64,000 bases of DNA from NCBI RefSeq assembly GCF_016887565.1, contig NZ_CP069396.1, positions 1,453,001 through 1,517,000 on the forward strand, in the 5' to 3' direction. Made by a program: the position numbers and the translations under genes. The notes below the pieces were generated by a model. It worked only from the letters and a program-made list of their open reading frames with translations. It was not told the DNA's origin and ran no database searches. Below, piece after piece: positions 42,745 to 51,568 of the stretch. The stretch comes from Archangium violaceum. GTDB taxonomy: Bacteria; Myxococcota; Myxococcia; Myxococcales; Myxococcaceae. Within the stretch, counting starts at the first letter, position 1. The number at the start of each line of letters is the position of its first letter.

Positions 42745-43848
42745 CTAGCGGGACGCCAGCATGACTTCGGTGGGGTCCTTCCCGCTGAAGGTGCTGGCGA
42801 GCCCGAGCGCGAGCGCGCGGTGCTCTGCGTCGCCGAGCGTGGCCACACGGTCCTCGGGGCCGTGGGCGAAGCGGGCCTCGAGCCGGGCGAGGCGGCGGTG
42901 GGCCTCCTCGATGCGGGAGCGGGGCACGCGGCCGGACTCGACGGCGCGCACGAGCGCCTCGATGGCCCGGCGCTGCACGTCGGCCTTGTGGCAGACGAGG
43001 AAGAGGTCCACGCCGGCGAGGGTGCCGAGCACCGCGGCCTCCTCCACGGAGTAGTGGTCGGCGATGGCCTTCATCTCGAGGTCATCGCTGACGAGCACGC
43101 CATCGAAACCCAGCTCCTGGCGCAGTACGCCGTGCAGGACGCGGTGGCTCATGGTGGCGGGCACCTTGGGGTCGAGCGCGTCGAAGAGGACGTGCGCCGT
43201 CATGAGGGAGGCGAGTCCGGCCTGGGCGAAGGAGCGGAAGGGTACGAGCTCCACGCGGCGCAGGCGCTCCATGTCGTGGGGGAGCCGGGGCAGCGTGAGG
43301 TGACTGTCCGACTGGGTGTCGCCGTGGCCGGGGAAGTGCTTGCCGCACGAGGCGACGCCGCCGGCCTCCAGGCCGCGAGCGAGGGCGACGCCCATGCGAG
43401 CCGCCTCATCCGGGTCGCGGCTGAAGCTGCGGTCGCCGATGACGGGGTTGGCGGGGTTGGTGTCCACGTCGAGCACGGGAGCGAAGTCCCAGTCGAAGCC
43501 CACGGCGCGCAGCTCGTGCGCGAGCAGCCGGCCCACGCGCTCGATGAGCTCCAGGTCGCCGCGCTGGCCCAGCTCGCGCATGGAGGGCAGGGAGGTGTAG
43601 GGCTCGCCGCGCAGGCGCGCCACGCGTCCGCCCTCCTGGTCCACCGAGAGGATGAAGGGCCGGCCCGCGCGCGCCTTGACCTCGCGGCACAGGGTGGCCG
43701 TTTCCCGCGCGGTCCCCACGTTCCGCTTGAAGAGGATTGCGCCGAAGATGCCGTCGTCCATCAGCGAGGCGAAGTCGTCGTCGATGCGCTGGCCGGGGAA
43801 GCCCACCATGAAGAGCCGGGCACAGTCGCGATAGAGGGCGTTGCTCAT
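42745..43848 (-). CDS. nagZ: Beta-N-acetylhexosaminidase (GH3)
   Basis: 367 residues. GH3 family hallmarks: ILSVDQEGGRVARL, the catalytic His loop GKHFPGHGDTQSDSH and the nucleophile Asp in VSDDLEMKAI. Cytoplasmic NagZ removes GlcNAc from muropeptides during peptidoglycan recycling and influences beta-lactamase induction in some bacteria. No signal peptide is present, which favours NagZ over secreted GH3 enzymes. Stands alone, convergent with the lipoprotein genes. Confidence 0.93.
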   Translation of the reverse strand: MSNALYRDCARLFMVGFPGQRIDDDFASLMDDGIFGAILFKRNVGTARETATLCREVKARAGRPFILSVDQEGGRVARLRGEPYTSLPSMRELGQRGDLELIERVGRLLAHELRAVGFDWDFAPVLDVDTNPANPVIGDRSFSRDPDEAARMGVALARGLEAGGVASCGKHFPGHGDTQSDSHLTLPRLPHDMERLRRVELVPFRSFAQAGLASLMTAHVLFDALDPKVPATMSHRVLHGVLRQELGFDGVLVSDDLEMKAIADHYSVEEAAVLGTLAGVDLFLVCHKADVQRRAIEALVRAVESGRVPRSRIEEAHRRLARLEARFAHGPEDRVATLGDAEHRALALGLASTFSGKDPTEVMLASR

Positions 43849-44129
43849 AGGGGCACCACCTTGTCACGCTCCGTGCGGTCCGGGGAGGGGAGAGCGAGCC
43901 AGGTGTCGGCTCCCGTGCGCGGCTGCCTGCTCCTCCGTCGGGAATGCCGCATCCGGCTGGTGGGCGAGCGGGAGACCTCTTCCGGCCGCTCCCCTTCCGG
44001 GGTGACGAGTCCATCAGCGGCGCGACGGGGACAGGGCGGGGGGCGCTAGCTGTGTTCTTGGCCCGCCGGGTCCTGCTGTGGGTGGGGGACGAGGCAGTCC
44101 ATGAAGCGGCGGGGCGGGTGTTACATTCG
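43849..44129. other. Intergenic stretch upstream of a transposase remnant
   Basis: 281 bp. Part may be decayed coding sequence continuous with the remnant at 44130 (an open frame runs from 43944 but its first 60 codons match nothing I recognise). No promoter or RNA seen. Confidence 0.35.
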
Positions 44130-44411
44130 GTGATGGATGCCCAACGAGCGGAGGAGTTGATGCGGAGCTATGGCGAGCAACTCATCGAGCGGGGACGCCA
44201 ACAAGGACGGGAGGAGGGCCGGGAGGAGGGGCTGAGCCGAGGGCGTGCCGAGTACATCTTGCGGACTCTCGCCCTGCGGGGCGTGCATGCCGACGAGGCG
44301 GCCCGGGAGCGCATCCTCGGCTGCACGGACGTGGCCACGCTCGACCGTTGGTTCGAGCGTTCGCTGAACGCCACCACGCTTTCCGAAGTGCTGGACGATC
44401 TCGCCCAGTAG
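44130..44411 (+). pseudogene. C-terminal remnant of an Rpn-family (PD-(D/E)XK) recombination-promoting nuclease
   Basis: About 93 codons from GTG/ATG 44130/44133. The sequence QRAEELMRSYGEQLIERGRQ, a Gln/Arg/Glu-rich coiled stretch (GREEGREEGLSRGRAEYILR) and ILGCTDVATLDRWFERSLNATTLSEVLDDL in outline are the typical C-terminus of Rpn-like nuclease/transposase proteins. The nuclease domain is missing upstream, so this is a truncated copy. An N-terminal remnant of the same kind of gene lies at 51569. Confidence 0.65.
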
Positions 44412-44464
44412 TCCATGGAGGAGACGTTCTTGCTGTCCCCCTTCGGCGCGATGGGCTCCTGTGT

Positions 44465-45202
44465 TCAGCGTGAGAGCCGCGCCGCGATGCCGTCGAGCAC
44501 GCACTCCAGCCCCGTGTCGAACCGGACGTCGGACGAGGGGTGCGTGGCTTCGCGAACCACCCTGGCGAGCGTCGGGAAGCGGCCGGTGGCGATCATCCGC
44601 TGGATGTAGGGCCACGTGGCGTTCTGCCATTGCGCCTCGTTCATGCCGCTTTCGCGCTCGGCACGCAGCTCGCTGGCTTCGCTCTGGATGGCGCCGATGA
44701 CGTAGGCATTGACGGTCCCAACGGCTTGGAGGACGGCATCGATGTCCTCGAAGCCCGGCGTCTGGCTCAACGCGGCGAGTGAAGCCTCGGAATGGGCGAG
44801 GGCATTCGGGCCGAGGTGATGACGGCCGCCCAGCAGCTCGATGAACCACGGGTGTTTCTTGGCGGCCTGCCGGGTGCGCCGCGCGATGGTCCGGAGCGCC
44901 TCGCGCCAGTCGCCGCGGATGGGTCCGGCGGACGCCATCTCGCCGTAGACCGCATCCACCATGAGCTCGAGCAGCTCCTCCTTGGTGGACAGATAGCCGT
45001 AGAGCCGCATCGGCCCGGCATTGAGCCTGGCTCCGACCTTTCGCAACGACACCGCGTCGAGGCCGTCCTTGTCGGCGAGCGCGATGGCGGCGCGCACGAT
45101 CCTCTCCCGGCTCAGGGGTCCGGGCGTGGGGCGGTTCGCGGGCTCGGGGCGTTCCCAAACGAGAGCCGCATCTGCGGCGGGCGGTTTCTGTCGAGCGCTC
45201 AT
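44465..45202 (-). CDS. TetR-family repressor divergent from a flavin monooxygenase
   Basis: 245 residues from ATG 45202 with AAGGAGG 7 nt upstream. The DNA-binding part is SRERIVRAAIALADKDGLDA and VSLRKVGARLNAGPMRLYGY, followed by LSTKEELLELMVDAVYGE; the rest is a TetR_C-type ligand domain. The intergenic region of 91 bp to the monooxygenase holds a perfect inverted repeat (45254), the obvious operator for both genes. By analogy with tetracycline-type systems it would be released by an aromatic ligand that the monooxygenase modifies (inference). Confidence 0.9.
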   Translation of the reverse strand: MSARQKPPAADAALVWERPEPANRPTPGPLSRERIVRAAIALADKDGLDAVSLRKVGARLNAGPMRLYGYLSTKEELLELMVDAVYGEMASAGPIRGDWREALRTIARRTRQAAKKHPWFIELLGGRHHLGPNALAHSEASLAALSQTPGFEDIDAVLQAVGTVNAYVIGAIQSEASELRAERESGMNEAQWQNATWPYIQRMIATGRFPTLARVVREATHPSSDVRFDTGLECVLDGIAARLSR

Positions 45203-45234
45203 CGTGGCCCTCCTTGTCCCGAACGGAACGCCAG

Positions 45235-45283
45235 TTGACAACCCCGAACGCCCGATACACTGTATTTGTCGATACAGTGTATC
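45235..45283. promoter_or_regulatory. Divergent operator/promoter: perfect 12-bp inverted repeat
   Basis: GATACACTGTAT (45254-45265), 6-nt spacer, ATACAGTGTATC (45272-45283): no mismatch. TTGACA at 45235-45240 with TACACT at 45256 (15-bp spacing, short) could be the -35/-10 of the monooxygenase, with the -10 inside the left arm so that TetR binding blocks it. The right arm ends 10 bp before the monooxygenase start codon. Confidence 0.85.
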
Positions 45284-45293
45284 GGAGGCAGTG

Positions 45294-46916
45294 ATGAAAG
45301 AAGATTCGACCGCGGTGCTCGTGGTTGGGGGTGGCCTGGTGGGTTTGTCGGCCGCGATGTTCCTCTCGTGGCGCGGTGTGCCCACCGTCCTCGTCGAGCG
45401 GCACCCGGGCAGCTCACCGCATCCGCGTGCCATCGGCTACACGCCGAGGACGATGGAGCTCTTCCGTGCGGTCGGGCTGGGTGCCCGCGTTCCGCAGGCG
45501 CCGGCAGACTTCCGGCTGCGCCGGAGCCGGGTGGAGAGCCTGGCGGGGAAGTGGTTCGAGGAGACCCCCTGGACACCCGAGGAGCGGCGGGGGCCCGGGC
45601 TCGAGTACTCGCCGTGCGCTGGCGCCGCGCTCTCCCAGGATCGCCTCGAGCCCATCCTGCGTGAGAAGGCGATCTCACTCGGTGCCGACATCCGGCTCGA
45701 AACGGAGCTGCTCGGTTTCGAGCAGGATGCGGACGGAGTCGTCGCCTCGCTGCGCACGCGCGACGGAAGGGAGTACGCGATGCGGGCCTCCTATCTGGTC
45801 GCGGCGGATGGCCACCGCAGCCCGATTCGCGAGGCGTTGGGGATCGGCCGGACGGGACGCGGCCATATCCGGACGGTGCGCAGCGTCCTCTTCCGGGCTC
45901 CGCTCGAGGAGTACCTGCGAGCGGGCATCACGCAGTTCAACATCGACCAGCCGGGGCTCCAGGCGTTCCTCACGACCTACGGCGATGGCCGCTGGGTGCT
46001 GATCTTCTCGGACGACGAGGAGCGCGACGAAGGCACGCTGAGGGCGCTGGTGTCCAAGGCGATCGGCAGGACGGACCTCGAGGTCGAGCTCATCACCACG
46101 GGCCGTTGGGAGATGAGCGCACTCATCGCGGACCGCTTCGCGTCCGGCCGGGTCTTCCTCGCCGGGGATGCCGCGCATACCCTGCCGCCCGCGCGCGGTG
46201 GCTATGGTGCGAACACCGGCATCGATGATGCGCACAATCTCGCGTGGAAGTTGTCCGCGGTTCTCTCCGGAGCGTCGACGCCGCTGCTGCTCGACACCTA
46301 CGACGCCGAACGGCGCCCGATCGCGTGGCTCCGGCATGGGCAGCTCTTCGCCCGGAGCGACTACGCGGCGGTCGCGGCCGGGACCGCCAGGGACGTGCCG
46401 ATCCTCGACGACAGCGCCGTGGAGTTCGGTCAGCTGTATCGCTCGGCCGCGGTGCTCGATGCGGGCGATGGACTCCCGCCCGCGCGGAGGCCCGAGCAGT
46501 GGGCCGGTCAGCCCGGCACGCGTGCGCCGCATCTGTGGATGTTCCAAGGAGACGAGCGGGTGTCCACGCTCGACTTGTTCCAGCGGACATGGGTGCTGCT
46601 CGCCGAGGACGAGCGGTGGTGCTCCGCCGCGGCGAGGGTTGGCGAGCAGCTGGGCATCGAAGTGCGGTGCCTGCGCATCGGCGTGGATGTGCGTCCGTCC
46701 GATGAGGAGGCCTTCCGGACGGCATTCGGCCTCGGGACAGGGGGGGCTTCGCTGATCCGTCCGGATGGCTACGTGGCCTGGCGCGCGATCGAGCTGCCAG
46801 AGGAGCCGCTCCGTTCGCTTGGCGAGGCCCTCGGGCGGGTGTCGTGCGCCACGCGCGGGTTCTGGACTGCTGGCGAGCGGTACTCCACGGTCCCTCGCGC
46901 TGAAGCCCGCCAGTGA
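45294..46916 (+). CDS. FAD-dependent aromatic monooxygenase (class A, PHBH/RdmE type)
   Basis: 540 residues from ATG 45294, preceded by GGAGG. Motifs: GxGxxG fingerprint VVGGGLVGLSAAMFLSWRGV, the DG motif YLVAADGHRSPIRE, and GD motif VFLAGDAAHTLPPARGGYG with NTGIDDAHNLAWKL. A C-terminal thioredoxin-like domain is suggested by length. Related enzymes hydroxylate aromatic polyketides or inactivate antibiotics such as rifampicin and tetracycline. Control by the divergent TetR is very likely. Confidence 0.92.
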   Translation: MKEDSTAVLVVGGGLVGLSAAMFLSWRGVPTVLVERHPGSSPHPRAIGYTPRTMELFRAVGLGARVPQAPADFRLRRSRVESLAGKWFEETPWTPEERRGPGLEYSPCAGAALSQDRLEPILREKAISLGADIRLETELLGFEQDADGVVASLRTRDGREYAMRASYLVAADGHRSPIREALGIGRTGRGHIRTVRSVLFRAPLEEYLRAGITQFNIDQPGLQAFLTTYGDGRWVLIFSDDEERDEGTLRALVSKAIGRTDLEVELITTGRWEMSALIADRFASGRVFLAGDAAHTLPPARGGYGANTGIDDAHNLAWKLSAVLSGASTPLLLDTYDAERRPIAWLRHGQLFARSDYAAVAAGTARDVPILDDSAVEFGQLYRSAAVLDAGDGLPPARRPEQWAGQPGTRAPHLWMFQGDERVSTLDLFQRTWVLLAEDERWCSAAARVGEQLGIEVRCLRIGVDVRPSDEEAFRTAFGLGTGGASLIRPDGYVAWRAIELPEEPLRSLGEALGRVSCATRGFWTAGERYSTVPRAEARQ

Positions 46917-47037
46917 TCCGCTCGCGCCGGGTCCCAAGCCTTCGCCGGTCCCGACGCGACCGGGGCCCGGCCTCCACCCGGCTCGTCATGCTGGGATGAC
47001 CCATCCCCGTGAGCAGGGTCGTCATCGCAGGTGCCGC

Positions 47038-48444
47038 TCAACCGCGCGAAGGAGCGGCACCGGGCTCCCGCGCCTTCAGGTGCACCCACACTCCTTCCTT
47101 CGCGCGGAGGCTGGTGCCGATATGCACCTGGGCTTCCCGTCCCGCGACGGCGGACACCTCGTAGCGCTGGGCGACGCGGGCGAGGATGAGCTGCCCCTCC
47201 ATCAACGAGAACTCCTTGCCGATGCACAGCCGCTGTCCGGCACCGAAGGGCATCCACGCCTGCTTGTGCCGCCCCTCGGAGCGCTCCGGCGTGAAGCGAT
47301 CCGGATCGAAGCGTCGCGGCTCCTCCCAGATGTCCGGGTGGTGGTGGATCAGGTGCGTGAAGACCAGCACCATCCTTCCCGCCGGAATCCGGTAGCCGTC
47401 GAACGCGTCCTCCTCCGCTGACGCGCGGGGAACCCAATATGCGGGCGAGTACAGCCGGAGCGACTCCTGCAACACGTTGCGGGTGTAGGTGAGCTGGCGC
47501 AGCTCGGCGAAGCCGGGCACCCGCTCACCCAGGACTGCGTCCACCTCCGTCCGCATCCGCCGGAAGGACTCCGGATGCCGCGTCAGGAGATGGAACGCCC
47601 AGGCCAGGCCCACCGCGGTGGTGTCGTACCCGGCGACGAAGAGTGACACCACCTCGTCCCGCAACTGCGCGGGGGTCATTCGATCGCCCGACTCCGTATC
47701 CACCGCGTGCAGCAGCAGGGAGAGCAGGGACTCGTCCTCGGGGCTCCGCCGCCCCCGCTCGATGATGCGCGAGACGACCGCATCGACGAACCGGATCGCT
47801 TCCCGGTAGCGGGCGCGGCCAGGGACGGGCACCCAGTCGGGCAGTCCCTGGAGCATCATGCCCCACAGCATGTAGTCGATGATGTAGGCCAGCTCATGGC
47901 CCACCCGCTCCGCATCGGCCGCCTCCAACCCACTGCCGAACATGGCGCGGACCATCACGTTCATGGTCATCCGGGAGACGCCCTCGTCGATGTTGAAGGG
48001 AGCCCCCATCCTGGCCGCCTGCTCCCAGCCCGCCAGGCTCTCGTCGATGACCTCTCCCATCTTCCCGGTCAGCGCGACCAGGCGCTGGTGGTGGAACGCG
48101 GGCTGGATCATGCGGCGCTGCCGCTTCCAGAACTCCCCCTCACTCACCGGCAGCCCATTGCCGAGGAAGGTCCGTATCGACTCCCAGATGTGCCCCCCCT
48201 TGCGGTACTTGGACGCCTCGTCCACCAGGACGCGCTGCGCATGGCGGGGGTGGCACAGGATGATGGCGTCCGTGAAGCCCAGATTCAGGGTGAAGACGTC
48301 GCCAAGCCGCTGACGGGCCGCCTCCAGGAAGTCGAAGCGCTCCAGGAGCAGACCGGGCAGTGCGCCCACGAGAGGAACGCCCGACGCCTTGGGTGGCCAG
48401 GCGGGCGTTGACGGTTTCAGTGCTGCGGAATCATGGCGGCTCAT
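47038..48444 (-). CDS. Cytochrome P450
   Basis: 468 residues from ATG 48444; the Shine-Dalgarno site is poor. All P450 landmarks are present: I-helix VAGYDTTAVGLAWAFHLL, K-helix ESLRLYSPAYWVPR (ExxR), PERF-type RRFDPDRFTPER and the heme loop PFGAGQRLCIGKEFS with the cysteine ligand. It resembles class II-like fatty-acid or terpene hydroxylases of the CYP4/CYP102-like fold found in bacteria. Redox partners are not encoded nearby. Convergent with the monooxygenase gene. Confidence 0.95.
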   Translation of the reverse strand: MSRHDSAALKPSTPAWPPKASGVPLVGALPGLLLERFDFLEAARQRLGDVFTLNLGFTDAIILCHPRHAQRVLVDEASKYRKGGHIWESIRTFLGNGLPVSEGEFWKRQRRMIQPAFHHQRLVALTGKMGEVIDESLAGWEQAARMGAPFNIDEGVSRMTMNVMVRAMFGSGLEAADAERVGHELAYIIDYMLWGMMLQGLPDWVPVPGRARYREAIRFVDAVVSRIIERGRRSPEDESLLSLLLHAVDTESGDRMTPAQLRDEVVSLFVAGYDTTAVGLAWAFHLLTRHPESFRRMRTEVDAVLGERVPGFAELRQLTYTRNVLQESLRLYSPAYWVPRASAEEDAFDGYRIPAGRMVLVFTHLIHHHPDIWEEPRRFDPDRFTPERSEGRHKQAWMPFGAGQRLCIGKEFSLMEGQLILARVAQRYEVSAVAGREAQVHIGTSLRAKEGVWVHLKAREPGAAPSRG

Positions 48445-48569
48445 GGGCTGTACCGGCTTCGTGGATGAGGTTTGGATGAGGCGAGGAATGGCGTGTCGGT
48501 TCAACGTGCTTACCAGGGACCAAACTTCCAGCGAGGCCTTGAATCGTGGACCCAACGGGCAGCGCCTTC

Positions 48570-49313
48570 ATGAGCCAACGCCCTGTCCACCGGCTCCTCG
48601 CCGTGCTCTTGTGTCCCGGCATTCCCCTCGTGGCCCTGGCCCAGGAAATAATGAAAAGTCCCGCCCATCACGCGCTCGAAACCCTGCATGCATTCCGTCC
48701 CAATCTCGCTACCGGCGCAGCACGAGAATTGCTGACCATCGATGCCGACTGGCGCCTGCAACCGCCGCCCACTGTCGACACGCCAGTGTGGCAGCCGGAC
48801 TCGCCTTATCTGGTGGTGGAGGGTTCCTTGACGACCCATGCCAACGTGCTGGTGCGGACCGGCCGTCACGATCAAGGCGCCCTGGTCGTGCTGGGTGATT
48901 TGCGCTGCCGCAACCTGATGGTGTCGTGGGGCTTCGACCTGGTGGTGACCGGGTCGTTGATCGTCGAGGAAGTCGTCATCACCGCGCCGGCTGATTCGAG
49001 GTTCATGGTTGGCGGCGATCTACGCGCCCGACTGCTGGCATCCGGAACTTCCACCTGGGTCACCCTGGCCCATCCCGGTCATCAGCAGGTACAGCACACC
49101 TCTGGCTACGTGATGGCGCCGCCCGACAAGCCCTCGAGACCCCCCACCCAGGCGCCTCTGACCGAGCTGCTGGTCGACGAAGTGATCGACCGCGAAGAGT
49201 GGGATGCCATGGACGAGGAAGAGCGGGCCGACGAAGACATCAACGACATCCTGAGCGTGGACAAGAAAGCCGCGCATCAACACCTGGCGGCCGGCCGATC
49301 GATCCTGCGTTGA
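48570..49313 (+). CDS. Exported protein with beta-strand repeats, unknown
   Basis: 247 residues from ATG 48570; a GTG at 48546 would extend it. A signal peptide is likely (HRLLAVLLCPGIPLVALAQ). The centre has a run of short beta strands with the look of a beta-helix or bactofilin-like fold (YLVVEGSLTTHANVLVRTG, GALVVLGDLRCRNLMVSWG, LVVTGSLIVEEVVITAP, FMVGGDLRARLLASGTS), and the C-terminus is acidic (EEWDAMDEEERADEDIND). Less GC-rich third positions than neighbours. No family recognised. Confidence 0.65.
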   Translation: MSQRPVHRLLAVLLCPGIPLVALAQEIMKSPAHHALETLHAFRPNLATGAARELLTIDADWRLQPPPTVDTPVWQPDSPYLVVEGSLTTHANVLVRTGRHDQGALVVLGDLRCRNLMVSWGFDLVVTGSLIVEEVVITAPADSRFMVGGDLRARLLASGTSTWVTLAHPGHQQVQHTSGYVMAPPDKPSRPPTQAPLTELLVDEVIDREEWDAMDEEERADEDINDILSVDKKAAHQHLAAGRSILR

Positions 49314-49328
49314 GGCGTATGCCTGCCT

Positions 49329-49412
49329 GAACCAACTGTGGCCGGGCCTCGAATAGCCACGAGCGCGTCCGTCCCAGACGACGTCCCCACCGGTGTAGCT
49401 CCAAGGGTACGC
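49329..49412 (-). pseudogene. Inverted remnant of the C-terminal domain of the gene at 49525
   Basis: Read on the minus strand this stretch gives YPWSYTGGDVVWDGRARG followed by YSRPGHSWF. It aligns with YPYSS...GEVVWEGRPRG and FLKAGNNWF in the protein encoded at 49525 on the plus strand. No start, cysteines or downstream domain remain in frame, so this is a decayed inverted copy. Confidence 0.55.
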
Positions 49413-49524
49413 GTCCAACAGGCGACTGCGCCCGACATACCGGGGCAATGGTCAGGGCCTCTGCCTGGCCCGATACTTTGTCCCATCTCTTCTGACGTCC
49501 GACTGGCCCCGGGACGATTCCATT

Positions 49525-50271
49525 GTGAGCAAGTTCACCGTCATCCTGCCCGCCGAGACCTGGAACAAGAACACGGGTTGGCCCTGCTCCGTGATGTCGA
49601 TTCCTGGTGCACGGCTCCTCCAGTTGGTCGTGGACGGTCGCGGTGTACCGCTGGATGAGGTCCAGTTTTCTGGGATGTACATCCGGTACATTCGCCAGGA
49701 CAGTGCCCAGGACGCTGCCGCCACCATCGAGATCAGCAAACGGCTGATCTCCTTTGACACAGCCATCATCGTGGCACTGATAGGGTTGCTCGGAACGTTG
49801 ATCTCCGCGACGGTTTCATACGTTCTTGGCAAGAGCGGCGGGCATGGCCCGACTTCACCGTCTCCCATCGCCACCAATCCCGTCAATAAATGCAAACAGC
49901 AAGAAGGCAGTAACTGCTGGGGCGACGGCGGCGATCACACCGATTACAACGGTTATCCCTACAGCAGCATGTGCTGCCGGAACATGGACGGGGAAGTCGT
50001 CTGGGAGGGACGACCTCGTGGCTTCTTGAAGGCCGGCAACAACTGGTTCGTCTGCCAATCCCGGTGGCCGGGACACGACAACCCGAGCGTCGGTGATGCG
50101 CGGAACGATTGGTGGCTCTACACCCAGGGCGATACCCGCTACGGCAACGACCCGAACCTGGGCTGGGGCTGGTTCCCGGCCACGAGGATTGTCGGCGCCG
50201 CCAGCGGGAAGCCCATCCCGGGGCTGCCCTCCTGCGACTCGCTCCCCTATTTCCGGAGCGCGGCACCGTAA
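49525..50271 (+). CDS. Membrane-anchored protein with Cys/Trp-rich C-terminal domain, unknown
   Basis: 248 residues from GTG 49525. An N-terminal domain of ~70 residues (MSKFTVILPAETWNKNTGWP; RLLQLVVDGRGVPLDEVQFSG) precedes one membrane helix (AIIVALIGLLGTLISATVSYVL) and a C-terminal domain with six cysteines and many Trp/Gly/Asn (SNCWGDGGDHTDYNGYPY, MCCRNMDGEVVWEGRPRGF, NDWWLYTQGDTRYGNDPNLG). The latter looks like a secreted disulfide domain. No family recognised; an inverted decayed copy of part of it lies 110-200 bp upstream. Confidence 0.65.
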   Translation: MSKFTVILPAETWNKNTGWPCSVMSIPGARLLQLVVDGRGVPLDEVQFSGMYIRYIRQDSAQDAAATIEISKRLISFDTAIIVALIGLLGTLISATVSYVLGKSGGHGPTSPSPIATNPVNKCKQQEGSNCWGDGGDHTDYNGYPYSSMCCRNMDGEVVWEGRPRGFLKAGNNWFVCQSRWPGHDNPSVGDARNDWWLYTQGDTRYGNDPNLGWGWFPATRIVGAASGKPIPGLPSCDSLPYFRSAAP

Positions 50272-50302
50272 CACTCTCCCACCACGCGGTAGAGTGGACT
50301 CC

Positions 50303-51349
50303 ATGCACATGCTCTCACGTGTCGCGGTGCTGCTCGTCCTCGGACTCCTGGCCTGGCCCATGGGAGCATGGGCTTGCAGTTGTTCCCTGGAACTGGATGT
50401 CCGTGATGCGCTGGAGACGGCGCGTGAGAAGGCGGAGCTCATCTTCCGCGGCCGGGTCGACGACATCCACGAGGATTTCGGCGAGGACTATCAGGGGCCG
50501 TACGTCGGCCGGGCGACCTTCACGGTCCTGGAGACGTTCAAGGGAAAGGCCGCTCCCAAGCGGGTCTTGAGCCTGTCTGACAATATGTGTGAGTACCTCT
50601 TCGACAAGGGAGTCGAGTACCTCGTCTACGCGAGCGGAAGCGAGAAGCAGGGATTCGGGACCTCCGTCTGCACGAGGACCCAGTCCGCACGTGGGGCCTC
50701 CGTCGAGATGGAGTCCCTGCGCTCCGGCATCCTGCCCCGCCGCCCCGTGGCCATGCGGCGACAACACCTGAGCTGCACCCGGTGCGATGTGGAGGCCGTG
50801 GCTCGAAGCCTGGTATGTGGTGACAAGGCGCCTTGTGAGCCGAGCGAGGGGAAGACCTCGGAAGATGCCCTGCGCGAGGGCCGCCCCTTCTGGGAGCTCG
50901 CGGCGCGGGACACACGGGAGGAGCGGGCGATCTTCGGTGTGGGCCTGGATGGGCGGGCGTTCCAGCTCGTGCAGCGGCCGAACCTCGATGCGGAGGAGGC
51001 CTGTGAGCAGCGCGTGCTCCGGCGTGGGTGTGAGCGCCTGTCCCTCGAGCCCGCGGCGCATGGGGCCCGTGTGACGTGTACGGGCCCCTCCGAGGAGGAA
51101 CCGCTTTGCGATGAAAAGGCCACGCGCCGTGCCTCGTGGGGTCCCGTGGAAGCGCCGCCCCGGGGCGTCTGCGATTGGGGTCGCGCGGATGCCCCCCGCT
51201 GTGAATGGGACTCGGAGACCGTACCGCTCGCGCCCGGCGCACCGACGCGTCCCGGACTGGTGTGCACGACCGGGCACCGGGGGAACATGGTCCCTTGCCG
51301 GGTCGTCCCCGACGCGGCCTCTACCCCGCCGGCCGTGGACGGTCCGTAG
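50303..51349 (+). CDS. Exported Cys-rich protein with TIMP/netrin-like N-terminal domain
   Basis: 348 residues from ATG 50303. A signal peptide ending in GAWA leaves a mature protein that begins CSCSLELDVRDALETA; the N-terminal CxC plus ELIFRGRVDDI, GRATFTVLETFKG and VLSLSDNMCEYLF recall the OB-fold of tissue inhibitors of metalloproteinases and netrin domains, whose N-terminal Cys chelates zinc of target proteases. The C-terminal half is Cys-rich but unrecognised. A metalloprotease-inhibitor role is an inference only. Confidence 0.7.
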   Translation: MHMLSRVAVLLVLGLLAWPMGAWACSCSLELDVRDALETAREKAELIFRGRVDDIHEDFGEDYQGPYVGRATFTVLETFKGKAAPKRVLSLSDNMCEYLFDKGVEYLVYASGSEKQGFGTSVCTRTQSARGASVEMESLRSGILPRRPVAMRRQHLSCTRCDVEAVARSLVCGDKAPCEPSEGKTSEDALREGRPFWELAARDTREERAIFGVGLDGRAFQLVQRPNLDAEEACEQRVLRRGCERLSLEPAAHGARVTCTGPSEEEPLCDEKATRRASWGPVEAPPRGVCDWGRADAPRCEWDSETVPLAPGAPTRPGLVCTTGHRGNMVPCRVVPDAASTPPAVDGP

Positions 51350-51568
51350 CAGCAGGACCCACCAGTATGGTCGCTCCCGGCGAAATCGGGCAGTGACCCG
51401 TGAGCGCTCGGAGCGCATCGACTCGGGGGAGCCGCGGCGCCACACCAGGGCCTCGCCGTGTCACAGGAGCCATTGCGGCACCTCACGCCCAACGAGTCAT
51501 CTGACGCGACTTTCGTCGCCAAGCCTTTGCCCGTCCCTGGCCCGCCGTGTGCTTGGGGGCGGCTGGCC

